A stretch of DNA of 64,000 nucleotides, from contig CP085827.1 of assembly GCA_020809705.1 (NCBI GenBank), positions 2,852,001 through 2,916,000 on the forward strand. Direction: 5' to 3'. This document shows, in pieces, positions 12,284-21,627 of the stretch. This DNA is from Calonectria ilicicola. Its lineage: Eukaryota > Ascomycota > Sordariomycetes > Hypocreales > Nectriaceae. Within the stretch, counting starts at the first letter, position 1; the number at the start of each line of letters is the position of its first letter. The position numbers were made by a program, and so were the translations under genes. The notes under the pieces were generated by a model that had not been told where the DNA came from, did no database searches, and saw nothing but the letters and a program-made list of their open reading frames with translations.

Positions 12284-12460
12284 CAGAGCCTTTATTTAAC
12301 CCACTCTACTATCTTCCCTGGGATAGTAATCACACACCCTTTTAGGCTTATGACTTCGGTAGTGCTTTATAGTTTCGGCGTTTAATAATTAACCTCTCTA
12401 AGCCTTGATCTGTTCTGAGGGCCGACCCTAATCTATTTAGACTTATTCAATATGGCTAAC

Positions 12461-12590
12461 AGACCGACCGACCCAGACCGGCCCCTTCGGTCTATCAGTC
12501 TGGGTTTATCGAGGCTCCCGGTCTATCGGTCTAGGTTTGCCTGGCTTCAGAGCCCGGTCGGTCTAGGTCTAACAGTCTAATCCCGAGGTT
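12461..12590. repeat. Imperfect repeats of a GGTCTA/GACCG word
   Basis: The words CGGTCTATC, CGGTCTAGG and GACCGACC recur at irregular spacing, giving an imperfect low-complexity array of about 130 bp. No coding frame or terminal structure is associated. It lies in the repeat-dense interval between two LTR relics. Confidence 0.5.
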
Positions 12591-12790
12591 CTACCATGCT
12601 ACTAAAAGGGTTTAACTAAATAGCATTATACATAGTAAAACCCTTTTACTCTTCATATGCAAGCATTAATTACTATATTACTAGCCCTCTTATTGTTGCA
12701 TATGCCTCTACCCAGATTGTCACACGAGTGCAACACAAGAGTCAGAGTGCTGTTACAGATCTGTTGCAGGTCCGGCAGGTCTCGTATCAT

Positions 12791-13514
12791 CAGGGTTCCG
12801 TCGAGGTAATTTACCGAATGGTAATTTACCTATCCGACCAAAGTTTTTGACGTCAGAAATTTCTAGGTATTTTACATGTCAAAAACTCCTCATTGGCCGA
12901 TGTCCATATCAACTCCACTATTTTCCAAATCGGTCTCTTCCCAACCCCAGCCATCGACAACAATAGAGTCTTGGAAGGCGTTTTCTATCTTTACTAGTCG
13001 AGCAACATCAACTGTCTCCCAGTTTTTGACAACCATCGGTTCTGCCGGATTATCTTTGACCGTCTTGAGCCTCTTGAGCACCCGAATGTTCATATAGATG
13101 AAAGTGACCTTGTCAGTGCTAAGCGGACTAAGCCGATTCCGAAGCTTACAATGAAGGTAGTTCGTAGCACTGAAGGAACGCTCTGAAGGAACAGAGTTTA
13201 TCGTTTTAGAACAATATTTGCACCGAACGCGAATTTGAGTGAATTTACCCGCTCCTGGAGGAATTGGGGCCACTGCAAAGTGTTCATGAACACCAAAAGT
13301 TTCAGGGTGGCCGCCTTTACTCATTGTGACAGTTCCATGTCTATTACTTTTCGACATCGCGGGAGGGAATTGGTGATATGACGCACTAAACCTATTCCGT
13401 GCACTAACTAATCCTAATATGGCATTGAGCTAAGCCTAAAACGGGAGGGTTTTTGACGTAAATTACCGCCAAAAACCCCCTTTGGGAATTTGACGGTCAA
13501 AAAACGGAACCCTA
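12791..13514 (-). mobile_element. Internally deleted hAT transposon, 724 bp
   Basis: Terminal inverted repeats are CAGGGTTCCGT at the left and ACGGAACCCTA at the right. An exact 8-bp target duplication, CGTATCAT, lies at 12783-12790 and 13515-13522; 8 bp is diagnostic of the hAT superfamily. The host sequence (a short-family LTR) rejoins perfectly across the insertion, so the insertion is comparatively recent. Full hAT elements are several kb; this one keeps only the two ends of the transposase (see 12890-13357) and lacks the catalytic core. Confidence 0.92.
12890..13357 (-). CDS. hAT transposase deletion derivative: partial zinc finger joined to C-terminal dimerisation region
   Basis: This is a complete 155-codon frame from an ATG at 13357. 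Residues about 40-60 contain VRCKYCSKT, a CxxC pair preceded by aromatic and basic residues, like the start of a BED-type zinc finger. Directly after it come PSERSFSATNYL and KLRNRLSPLSTDK (about 68-95), which match the conserved C-terminal dimerisation segment of hAT transposases. An acidic tail follows (EETDLENSGVDMD). The RNase H-like catalytic core that normally lies between these parts is gone, so it cannot transpose by itself. The deletion is in frame and the product stays open, so it could still bind DNA ends or intact transposase; that is inference. Expression is unknown. Confidence 0.75.
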   Translation of the reverse strand: MSKSNRHGTVTMSKGGHPETFGVHEHFAVAPIPPGAGKFTQIRVRCKYCSKTINSVPSERSFSATNYLHCKLRNRLSPLSTDKVTFIYMNIRVLKRLKTVKDNPAEPMVVKNWETVDVARLVKIENAFQDSIVVDGWGWEETDLENSGVDMDIGQ

Positions 13515-13743
13515 CGTATCATAGCCTCGTCTCGTCGAATATAGTGAGGACGAGGAAGGACGAAGACGAAGGGAACAGAGTTGAATCAATCACTGATCGA
13601 TCCTCCATCTTAAGATTATCATTCATCTTGACTTACCACCCTCGTATCCGACAACTTCTAGGGCCTCACGGCCCCCCGGACGAAAAATACACATACATAC
13701 ATATATACCATATAAGCTGTGGAATGAACTTTTGAAAATCTTA

Positions 13744-13857
13744 TTAGCAGGCTGTTAAAGCACATAAAAACTGCCATAGCCATCTTCGTTCCTCAAGGCT
13801 CTTTTGCGTAAACCGCGACCGGTTTGCCTTCTCCTGTTGAGTAGTATGGCGTCTCAT
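13744..13857 (-). pseudogene. Short bZIP-basic-region-like remnant, copy 1
   Basis: This is a 37-codon frame with EKANRSRFTQKSLEERR, which resembles a bZIP basic region (N-R, Q-K-S and basic residues) but is too short for a leucine zipper. The nucleotide stretch TTCGTTCCTCAAGGCTCTT is shared with copy 2 at 21006-21112, on the same strand. Both copies lie in gene-poor, repeat-rich DNA. They may be fragments of one duplicated transcription-factor gene or part of an unrecognised repeat. Confidence 0.35.
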
Positions 13858-14213
13858 GTTAACTTTACCTCTTTGTCAGACAATTGGCTCCATGGGGATC
13901 ATTAATGGCACTAATCAATTAATAAGAATTATGTAAAGAATAAAAGAAATTAAACAGCCATGTGTTCGGGCATAGCTACTTAAGCTCATATCGTTAGGAT
14001 TGGAATCCTTGATGTGATAAGTTAGATATAAAACCGGATATACGACCCCAAAGTATGAGCCACGCCTCATATCCGGTCGCACGAACCTAGCGGTGATATG
14101 CGACACTCTTCTACTTATCACTAATTTCCCTAACTGGTTCCTCGAGCGGCTCATCTACATGCATAGTAAAGTCCGCTTCAGGGTCAAGAAGGAAGCACGC
14201 AGCTAGGTCGCTA
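13858..14213. other. Downstream region of the MFS gene
   Basis: About 350 bp between the bZIP-like remnant and the stop codon of the MFS gene on the minus strand. It probably holds the transporter's 3' untranslated region. I see no other gene. A 79-codon minus-strand frame (13915-14154) has no recognisable features. Confidence 0.5.
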
Positions 14214-16103
14214 TCAGTATGGTTTCCAAAAGTTGCAGCAAAAGACACAATACTCACTGATGAAAGCTAGAAGAGACAGTGCAAGACCAAATCCATATAG
14301 AGCTCGGAACGAACTGACGTAAGCTCGTTTAAGACCGTCCAAGCCAGCCGTAATGATGTCAGGTGTTGCTCCCGAGATTGCTGCCATCGCATTGTTATCG
14401 TTGTCGTTAAGTGCCTTGACGAACTCTGGTAGTGCATCGGTCGATAGTCCAAGAGGCAGAACAGCTGAAGCAATATCCTTTTTCAGGTATTTAGTGATTT
14501 GTGAGTTGAATATGGCGGAGGCTATAGGCAAGCAAACTGTCCCTCCTACAGCTCTTGATATAGTCAAAGCGCCGCTGCTTAGAGATACAAGCTCAGGCGG
14601 TGCACTAAAGTGAGCAGCAACGAAGATGACAACTATACAACCGCCAAACCCAATGCCGAGGATGATGGGAAACAGATATACAGATAGAGAACTTCCGGCT
14701 TTGACAGTCATCATAAGTCCTATTTTTCCGATCAGTATTTAAATTCTGTCAGGTCATGCAGAAAAAGGCTATACGTACCGTAGAAGAGAGAAAAACAACC
14801 GAACGATACGGCCAAGGGCCACCGGAGATGCTTGGTACGAGAGCAGTAGAAGGACGTTACAATAGTAAAGAAAATCGTCGAGATGTAAACAATGCAGAAG
14901 GGTAGGTTAACTTTAACAGGGTCTGTTTCGAAGACAATCGAGACCTCCATGGGCAAGTAGATATTAGCCACAAGAAAGGCCATTCCTTCCACAAAGATAG
15001 AGAACAATGTAATGGAAAAATTACGATCTTTCTTAAAAAGATCGTGATGAAATAGTCCATCGGTCTTGAACCATGTCTCATAGGTTAATAGACCGATGAT
15101 CAGAGCGACACCAATCAAAAAGGGTAGAAGCACATGTCTGTCTGTCCAGGGATATGGGTTGTCGGCCCAGGTGAGACCCATAGCAAAAAGTGTAACGCTC
15201 AGGGGGATTAAGCCGATGCCTACCCAATCCAGTTGGTATAGCTTCTGGTGCAGACTCAGCGTCCTCTGAAGTGTTCTCAAAGGTGGGTTATAGAAGAATA
15301 GAGTGATCAGTGTGCTGAATGCGAATAGACCAGTGTTGAAATACCAAACCACTCGCCAGCCTGCAGGATCATTCTTGACTAGAGCACTCCCCATCATGAG
15401 TCCAATGACAGCAGCAAGGGCAAATATGCCTGCTAAACCTCCCTGTGCAAGGGGACGATATTTCCGAGGAAAGATCTCTGATGCAACGGCATAGATAAGT
15501 GGTTGCGCTGCCATAGCGAAACTGGCGATGATATTACCAGCAAGTGCCATATCGATATTGTCAGCCCTCGACAAGATAAGGCTCCCAGCGATAGCAATTG
15601 CACAGCATATGACTATGGGCCACTTGCGCCCCCAGTAGTCTGCGAGCTGAGCAACAATGGGACCCAGGGCAAGATTGACGATGGTAACCGTTTGAGGCAT
15701 CCACATAAGCTTGTTTTTACCCCCAATGTCTGCCACCATGTACTGCGCAAGCTGTACGGTGTATTAGAAACAGAGAAAGCTTGAGAACATTGATCAAAGT
15801 TCTAATGCTTACAGAACCTGACGAGATGAGAATCATCATTTGTGCGAAACCGACCGACAAGAGAGCCTGGTGTAAGATTCGGTTAGCGACTTGGCTTCAG
15901 ATAACCGTGGTTATATATCAGTCAGAGCTTTGCCATACCACATATACCACAATACAATTCAAGGTGATTCCTTGGTAGTTGTCGATCTCGATAGTTAAAG
16001 TCTGCTCCACATGATCGCTTTGGGGCTCATCGGCGGGATGAGACTTCTCCTCTGGGTCTCTGATTTGGGTAGGTTGCATGTTTTCTGGTGTTTGATGGCT
16101 CAA
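14214..16103 (-). CDS. MFS transporter, 14-TM, TRI12-like efflux family
   Basis: I assemble four exons on the minus strand: 16103-15939, 15866-15813, 15751-14779 and 14719-14214. They give about 565 residues. The internal introns have good GTATGG/GTAAGC/GTACGT donors and AG acceptors, and all joins keep frame. The acidic hydrophilic N-terminus (about 40 residues) precedes TM1 (GITLNCIVVYVALLSVGFAQ). The MFS loop motif LADYWGRKWPIV follows at about 105-117, then long runs of hydrophobic segments and DNPYPWTD. This layout resembles fungal drug and toxin efflux pumps of the trichothecene-pump type (TRI12), which export compounds by proton antiport at the plasma membrane. The substrate is unknown. 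It is transcribed away from the P450 at 17362, so the two may share the region between them. Confidence 0.88.
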
Positions 16104-16759
16104 TATCGTTGAACAATCGAATCACTATCTTGTAGGAAAGGTGATAGAGAATAGGAAGACTGAAATGCCATACATATATGGCAACTGTAGATAGTTCCCG
16201 ACAACCTCATTATCAGATCTCCCCTGGTGTTGCGGGGAAGGGGACGGTTTGTGGAGCCGGTGCATGAGAGCCCGGAACTGTTCATCAACCGCGTAAACGA
16301 AGGGGAATAAAGTTGACAGACTTTTGGGAGTCTCGAGCTAACTGAAACTGGACAAGGCGACCACAAGCGCAAGTTAATCTAGCCATAATGCGTAGCTTAC
16401 AAGTCTCAAAAGTAATCAACTTGCTCAACAAGGCTGTACTTTACCTCCATCAGGACTAAGGTGCTGGTGAGCTGTCGATCAGTTTTGGCTCGCCTAGTTA
16501 GCCACGCCTTGAGTTGCATTCAAAAAGAGTGGCCCTCACTGCCTCGCTTATTTGACGGATTAGGAAACTCTATATCTTACCTGTCATCGGAAAGACTGTG
16601 GGGTAAATTTGAGTACTCTCCATATGGGCGCGAGTTCATCGTTTATACCACTTTCGAACCGGTGGCTCTGCACTGACCTGACTTACAAAAGCCTCATTCC
16701 TGTATCAGCTGCTTCCATGTACCTCAAGTTCAACAAGACGAGCCTTGTATGATCCCGTT

Positions 16760-17140
16760 CTGCAGACTCGGTTCGCATTCCCATCCTGTGGTCCTTCCCT
16801 GTGGGTCCATCCTGTGGTCCTTCCCTGTGGGTCCATCCTGTGGTCCCTCCCTGTGGGTCCATCCTGTGGTCCCATCCTGTGGTCCCGTCTTGTACGTAGT
16901 AGTCTTGTTCTGTGGTCCCTTGTTATAAGCCTTTCTGCGATCGCGTGGTGTGATTCCACTCTGTAGTTCTGTTGTGATTCCGTTATGTTGTCTCGTTTCC
17001 GTATTTCGGAACTGTTATTTCGTGCTGCGGCCCCGATGTCTGGCTCTTTTCTGCCTTGTGGTTCCGTTCTCTGCGGATCCATTTTTTCTGGTTCCGATCT
17101 GTGATCTCTTTCTATAACCCTGTTCTGTAGTTTTGTAACA
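16760..17140. repeat. Minisatellite (GTGGTCC-type)
   Basis: At 16786-16880 a unit of about 26 bp, built from TCCATCCTGTGGTCC and TTCCCTGTGGG, is repeated 3-4 times nearly exactly. To the right it decays into looser copies of TCTGTRGTTCYG up to about 17140. The repeat lies between two divergent genes. Confidence 0.75.
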
Positions 17141-17248
17141 CAGTTACAAGAATTATTTTTAAATGAATGTAACACTAAACTGTCACTTTATCCCTAATTA
17201 GTCTGAAGGATCGGGTACCACATCTTAACTTGGGTCCATATTACCGTC

Positions 17249-17256
17249 TATATATA
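17249..17256 (+). promoter_or_regulatory. TATA box of the P450 gene
   Basis: TATATATA lies 106-113 bp before the ATG at 17362, followed by a pyrimidine-rich stretch (CTTAACCCCCCTTAG), as in fungal core promoters. Confidence 0.5.
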
Positions 17257-17361
17257 CACATTCTGTTACTTAAAGTCAGTCTTAACCCCCCTTAGACTGG
17301 CTTACCCTGCCATTGCCGAGCAAGTTTAACTTTTGACAGCTAACTGCGCGGCAACTCAAAC

Positions 17362-19011
17362 ATGTTAACAGAAGCGAGCCAAATGATACAGGTACTAGGA
17401 AGTAAGATTGGCCTGGATCTGTGGCTTTTTACTACGATCTCATGCCTATCTCTTCTTTTGACCTTCATAGTTATAGTAAGTCCAGGCAATGCTAGACCTA
17501 TCTACTAAGCAGACTGTAGGCCACTGACCCAAGTGATTAATAATTAGAGCCTTTATAATGTTTATTTCCATCCCTTGCGATCTATCCCAGGACCTAGGTT
17601 AGCTAAAATCTTACCCTTCTATCTCTTACCTGCCACAGCAAGAATGGCTAGAGCACAGGTAAACTCTTTTAATCCTGCTGTCGCTCAAGTCTAATCCGCG
17701 TTGTAGACACTTCTCAAGTTACACCGAGAGCACGGTCCAATAGTGCGTGTTGGGCCGAATGAAGTGTCCTTCGGTGACTGGAGACTCTATAAGTTCATTT
17801 ACGGGGGCAACATCAATACGACCAAAACCAACTTTTACGATGTAGCCAACTTTCTGGGATACAACAACATCTTCACATTCAAAGATAAGGACCAACATCG
17901 ATCCCGACGCAAGATGGAATCCCATCCATACTCGCAACAGTCAATAATGAGCAACGAGGAACTTATCGCATCCAAAGCAGTCATTCTGGCACGTCGGATC
18001 ATCCGAGAGGCTGCTTCATCTGCTTCCGGAAAAACGTTCGAGGCATATAGTCTTTGTGGGCTGTTTAGTCTCGAAGTTATCCTCAAATGCGCCTTCAATC
18101 GGGATTGCGAAGAGTCAATTGATGGGTTCTCCAGCATTTTCCTAGGGGCAATGGACGAGGGAAGCACTGCTCTGGCGATGCAGAATGTATTCCCCTTCCT
18201 TATCCCGGCAATTGGACAGTTCCTCCCCGGTTTGCTTGGTCACTCATATCGCCAATTCAAAAGATGGCATTCCATGACCCAGACATTGTTCGATGAGTTC
18301 AAGAGCAAGTCTGATTCCAAAGATGCAAAGTTCCTCATCACTCCTCTTATTGTAAAGAAGGACGATTACCTTCAGCGACACTTGACTGAAGCCGAGATCG
18401 TGGAAGAAGCGATGGGGATCGCTTTTGCTGGTAGCGGAACGACTTCGTCCACCATGACCTACTTAATTTACGCTCTTTCTCGTCCAGATGGTCAAGAGGC
18501 GCAGCATAAGCTCCGACAGGAGTTGAAGGGCTCGGGAGCGTCTCTCAAAGACATTCAAAGACTACCATACTTGGACGCTGTCATCAAAGAGACGATGAGG
18601 CTATATCCTACCATCATTTCAACTCTTCCGAGACACCTAGAAGATCCAGTGTCACTTGATCAGAACGGACTAGTGTTTCCAAAAGGTACTGTCATTGGAA
18701 TGCAGAATTACGTCCACCAACGAGACGAGACCTTATTTCCTGAGCCGGATAAGTTTCTTCCGGATCGCTGGCTAGACAAGTCCGCCAGTCAGGAGATGCA
18801 CGCCGCTCTAACCCCATTCTCGATTGGCTCAAGAAACTGTCTCGGGCAGAATCTGGCAAAAGCTGAGTTGCTCCTCGCTACCAGCGAAGTCTTTCGTCAC
18901 GTACATATGACCGTTAATCCTGCAACAACACCAGCCGACATGGAGATGTGTGACAGATTCAATGTTTTCCCGAGTGCTCGAAGGCTGTTAGTTAATATAG
19001 AGGTACTATAG
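17362..19011 (+). CDS. Cytochrome P450 monooxygenase
   Basis: Three exons, 17362-17475, 17548-17658 and 17707-19011, give 509 residues. Exon 1 encodes an N-terminal membrane anchor (LWLFTTISCLSLLLTFIVI). Exon 2 gives YNVYFHPLRSIPGPRLAK, the proline-rich hinge of class II microsomal P450s. Exon 3 opens LHREHGPIVRVGPNEVSFGD. The I-helix oxygen-binding motif is AGSGTTSS, the ExxR motif is KETMRLYP, and the haem loop is PFSIGSRNCLGQNLA with the cysteine ligand. All landmarks are intact and length is normal. It would act at the ER with a P450 reductase. The sequence style resembles fungal secondary-metabolite P450s; the substrate is unknown. It diverges from the MFS gene at 14214-16103. Confidence 0.93.
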
Positions 19012-19219
19012 AGGCTTGTACGACGGCGGAGTATCATGCAATTAAGTAGAGATTCTATGACTAGTTCGTAGAATAGACTTGGGATTTAATCTGGGTTTTT
19101 AGGTTCAAGTTTATACAGGGGTTGGTCTTGTTGCTCCCTTACCAGGTGCGATCTACGGTCGCACATTACTACATAGGTAATAAAAGCATATATAAAAATA
19201 ACTAGAGCCATTTTGCATA
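19012..19219. other. P450 3' flank
   Basis: Short stretch after the P450 stop codon. It is probably 3' untranslated sequence and ends at the MITE at 19220. No gene is visible. Confidence 0.4.
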
Positions 19220-19486
19220 TCCCTTCAATTGTCGAGGACCTCCCGGCCGTACCGTGCCCCACGCCACCCCTGTCATCTTGAAGGTACATGAGGGGAACCA
19301 CACGTTGCGTCATTGATCACCACTTATATGAGCAGTGTAATGTAGCGATTTGTAACTCGAAAGATTGCTGGTACTTCTATCATAGGATTAAATACGTGGG
19401 GGATTAGGTACCTTTGATCCGATGCATTTTAATTGGCTGCTCTCCCCTGCCGTGACCTGGCGGGAGGTCCTCGACAATTGAAGGGA
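19220..19486. mobile_element. MITE of the TCCC family, 267 bp
   Basis: The ends are exact inverted repeats of about 26 bp (TCCCTTCAATTGTCGAGG...), flanked by TA at 19218-19219 and 19487-19488. No protein is encoded. Termini and sub-terminal blocks (GTACATGNGGGGAAC near the left end, TTTNATTGGNT near the right) are shared with 25697-26134 and with the orphan end at 9735-9755. The family therefore has at least three members here. TA duplication suggests mobilisation by a Tc1/mariner- or pogo-type transposase. Confidence 0.88.
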
Positions 19487-19646
19487 TAGGCTTTAGGTGT
19501 TTTCATATAGGGCTATAGTATTAATATAATAATATAGTATTTTAATATAATAGAGCTAATACTATACTAAGTGGTATTAATGATATTTTATTAGTATTTA
19601 AGCTCTAATAATACCAGTTTAAAGGGGGCGGGATATTATAGCTAGA

Positions 19647-20162
19647 TGTCGGATACGAGGGTAGTAAGTCAAGATGAATGATGATTTCAAGATGGAGAAG
19701 AATAGATTATTGATTGATCCTACTCCCTCCCTTCGTCTTCGTCCTTCCTCGTTCTCATTATATTCGACGAGACGAGGCTGTGATACGAGACCTGCTGGAC
19801 CTGCAACAGATCTGTAACACCACTCTGACTCTTGTGTTGCACTCGTGTGTCACGACCTATGCCACAACCGAATGCATGACGCTGTACGGCACGGGTCAAC
19901 GTATTACCGCTCACTCCGGAACCCGTCGTCCCGCTCACTCTCTCACTCTGTGCGAGTGAGAATGTGGCGATATCTCACGATGTCCATCGTGAGATGCCCC
20001 CCCGATCATGCCTATAAAAGACTACATAATATTCCTTAGATAGACACTCTAGCTACCTCAGCTTTTAATACAACTTGATTACCCAAGAATACTTCTTAAT
20101 ATTATCAGACATGATTCGCCACCCTACGCTCAGTACGTTACGCCCCGTTGCAACTGCTAACA
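19647..20162 (+). repeat. 516-bp solo LTR (long LTR family)
   Basis: It runs from TGTCGGATACG to CTAACA. Internal features are an inverted-repeat stretch (ATCTCACGATGTCCATCGTGAGAT, about 19971-19995) and a TATA box TATAAAAG at about 20012. The U5-like part contains AGCTACCTCAGC. Together these define plus-strand orientation and an LTR promoter. The first 200 bp are shared with the short 227-bp family. A clean 5-bp target duplication was not found (CTAGA on the left, TATTT on the right), so one end may be eroded. Confidence 0.75.
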
Positions 20163-20386
20163 TATTTTGCAAGGCGTAACTTCCATTCACGCCTGCCTCC
20201 CTGTCACATTTGACGAGGAATTTTGACTGTGCGTTGAAGCTCTTGATTTCTAACTGAATGAGTGACTGAAGCTGGTCTGTTTTATCCTTCCTTGGATCGG
20301 ATCGTATTCGTCAGCTATGACGAAGTGTTCCTTCTCATAACTATTTCATCCAATTTTTGATCCTTCTTGGTCATACAGCCCGTGTG

Positions 20387-20778
20387 TCAGAGCGGCCTTG
20401 GTGATACAAGTTCGGACATCTCCTCCTGGATGTCACGTCGCGTCTGGAATTCGCATTCCTCGTTCCCATATAGGCCGCTGACAAACACCCCTACGAAGGC
20501 GCCCTCCCCTCTGTCAAAGGAAAGACACGGGCGTCTGCAGAACGGTCGCGACAGGCGAGCCGCAGATTCCGCAAAAAGGACCGGAAGCTGCTCGGCAGGC
20601 GGCTTCGTGCTCTTTCACGATAGGCAGCAGCACGCTTCGAAACCGACCGTGGTACTCAACCATCTTGTTGGGCTTCAGCTCGGGTCGCGACGAGATCCTC
20701 TGGGACCTCATGAGTAAACTTCAGGCCGTCGGGGGCCTTGTCGCAGTAGAACTCGAACCGCACTTGGCGCGTTGCCAT
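20387..20778 (-). pseudogene. Decayed gene for a small CxxC fungal protein
   Basis: From an ATG at 20778 the minus strand reads MATRQVRFEFYCDKAPDG and continues to about VPEDL. A +1 shift then gives RPELKPNKMVEYHGRF and on to CGICGSPVATVLQTP. A second +1 shift gives GAFVGVFVSGLYGNEECE and ends at 20387. The three pieces read as one continuous protein of about 130 residues with a CxxC pair and further cysteines, probably metal-binding. There are no introns at the breaks, so it is frameshifted. I do not know its function. Confidence 0.6.
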
Positions 20779-21005
20779 GATTCTCGCGATAAAGCAGGTG
20801 CTAGAGATTGTAGCTTTCTTGCCCTTGAATAAATTGGACCGGATGTCTCTGCATCTCTATTTGAATGTGAACGCTCACAGTGCGCCTCCGCAATTGCCGG
20901 TTTCATCGAAAGCTAGAGATGCGTTTCCAAATAGCAAGTTGCCAATCACGATGGCCGAGCCTCCAAAACTTACTGCTTCACAAAGCTTTGTTTTCTGCTC
21001 TTAAA

Positions 21006-21112
21006 TTAAAATAGGATCTTCTTAACCAGCTTCGACCTCAGCAGCTTTCGTCCCTGATTTCGTTCCTCAAGGCTCTTCTGGGCAAGCCGCTTGCGGTTTG
21101 CGTCTCCTCCTA
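21006..21112 (-). pseudogene. Short bZIP-basic-region-like remnant, copy 2
   Basis: The minus-strand frame reads ANRKRLAQKSLEERNQGRK and ends with KKILF and a stop. A stop codon lies upstream in the same frame. It shares DNA sequence with 13744-13857, including the part encoding QKSLEER. The basic, Q/N/R-rich pattern is bZIP-like but no zipper follows. It is probably a gene fragment. Confidence 0.35.
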
Positions 21113-21389
21113 TATTACCGGCTCCACATCCTCATATTTGATCACGTGCGGAAAGATGATTCGCCGCGGGGGGGTTGTGGGGGGACTTACGGACGGATAA
21201 TTCACCGGGCCGACATATCACCCAGCGACTCCGGTTCACCGGGCCGTATCGACTTCCCACCGATTCTTCCGAGACCGAGGGTGCGCACATGCACTCTCCT
21301 TCAAGCCCCCGTTGTTAACCCCGCATTTTAGCAAGCAATCAAAAAGCGTCTGTGTCTCACAGGATCAATTGATCACCTTCACAACTATA

Positions 21390-21627
21390 CCGTATCGACT
21401 CGACAAATTGGCAAAACTTGGTGGGTCTCGATACCCTGGTCAAGCCCTGATCGTGACTTATTGGTTGGCTCAGGCCCCATAAGTTCAAGTTTAGAGCCAG
21501 CCTCTGCCGCTTCGCGAGCTGCCAGTCAGAGCCTCTACTGCGGGATAGCGAATCAAGAGTCTAAAAACAGAGGCTAGCAAGGGTACTGAGACCCACCAAG
21601 TTTTGCCAATTTGTCGAGTCGATACGG
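21390..21627. mobile_element. MITE with 40-bp perfect TIRs, 238 bp
   Basis: Left end CCGTATCGACTCGACAAATT is repeated in inverted form at the right end. The perfect match covers about 40 bp and continues imperfectly for about 20 more. TA flanks both sides (21388-21389 and 21628-21629). It encodes nothing. It is distinct in sequence from the TCCC family and from the 8728-9550 element, so at least three TA-inserting families are present in this window. Confidence 0.9.

Larger units (their letters stand above)
12694..13653 (-). repeat. Short-family solo LTR split by a hAT element
   Basis: 12694-12790 and 13523-13653 together reproduce the 227-bp LTR found at 11908-12134, from TGTTGCATATG to CCGACA. 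They are separated by the hAT element 12791-13514 and its second target-site copy (13515-13522). I could not find a matching 5-bp duplication around the LTR itself, so it is older or was rearranged. Confidence 0.8.
16104..17361. promoter_or_regulatory. Divergent intergenic region between MFS and P450 genes
   Basis: A 1.26-kb region upstream of both the MFS gene (minus) and the P450 gene (plus). It contains a TATATG-like word about 70 bp before the MFS start, a degenerate minisatellite (16760-17140), and TATATATA at 17249-17256 about 110 bp before the P450 ATG. No conserved protein frame is present; the 156-codon minus frame at 16705-17175 is a product of the tandem repeat. Confidence 0.55.

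Noticed and set aside
11890..13735. Repeated short frames with similar peptides (for example around RTRKDEDEG)
   Set aside because: They recur because the LTR copies recur; not genes.
16705..17175. 156-codon minus-strand frame rich in DHR/GPQ repeats
   Set aside because: Its repeats are the direct translation of the minisatellite; no domain and no conserved start.
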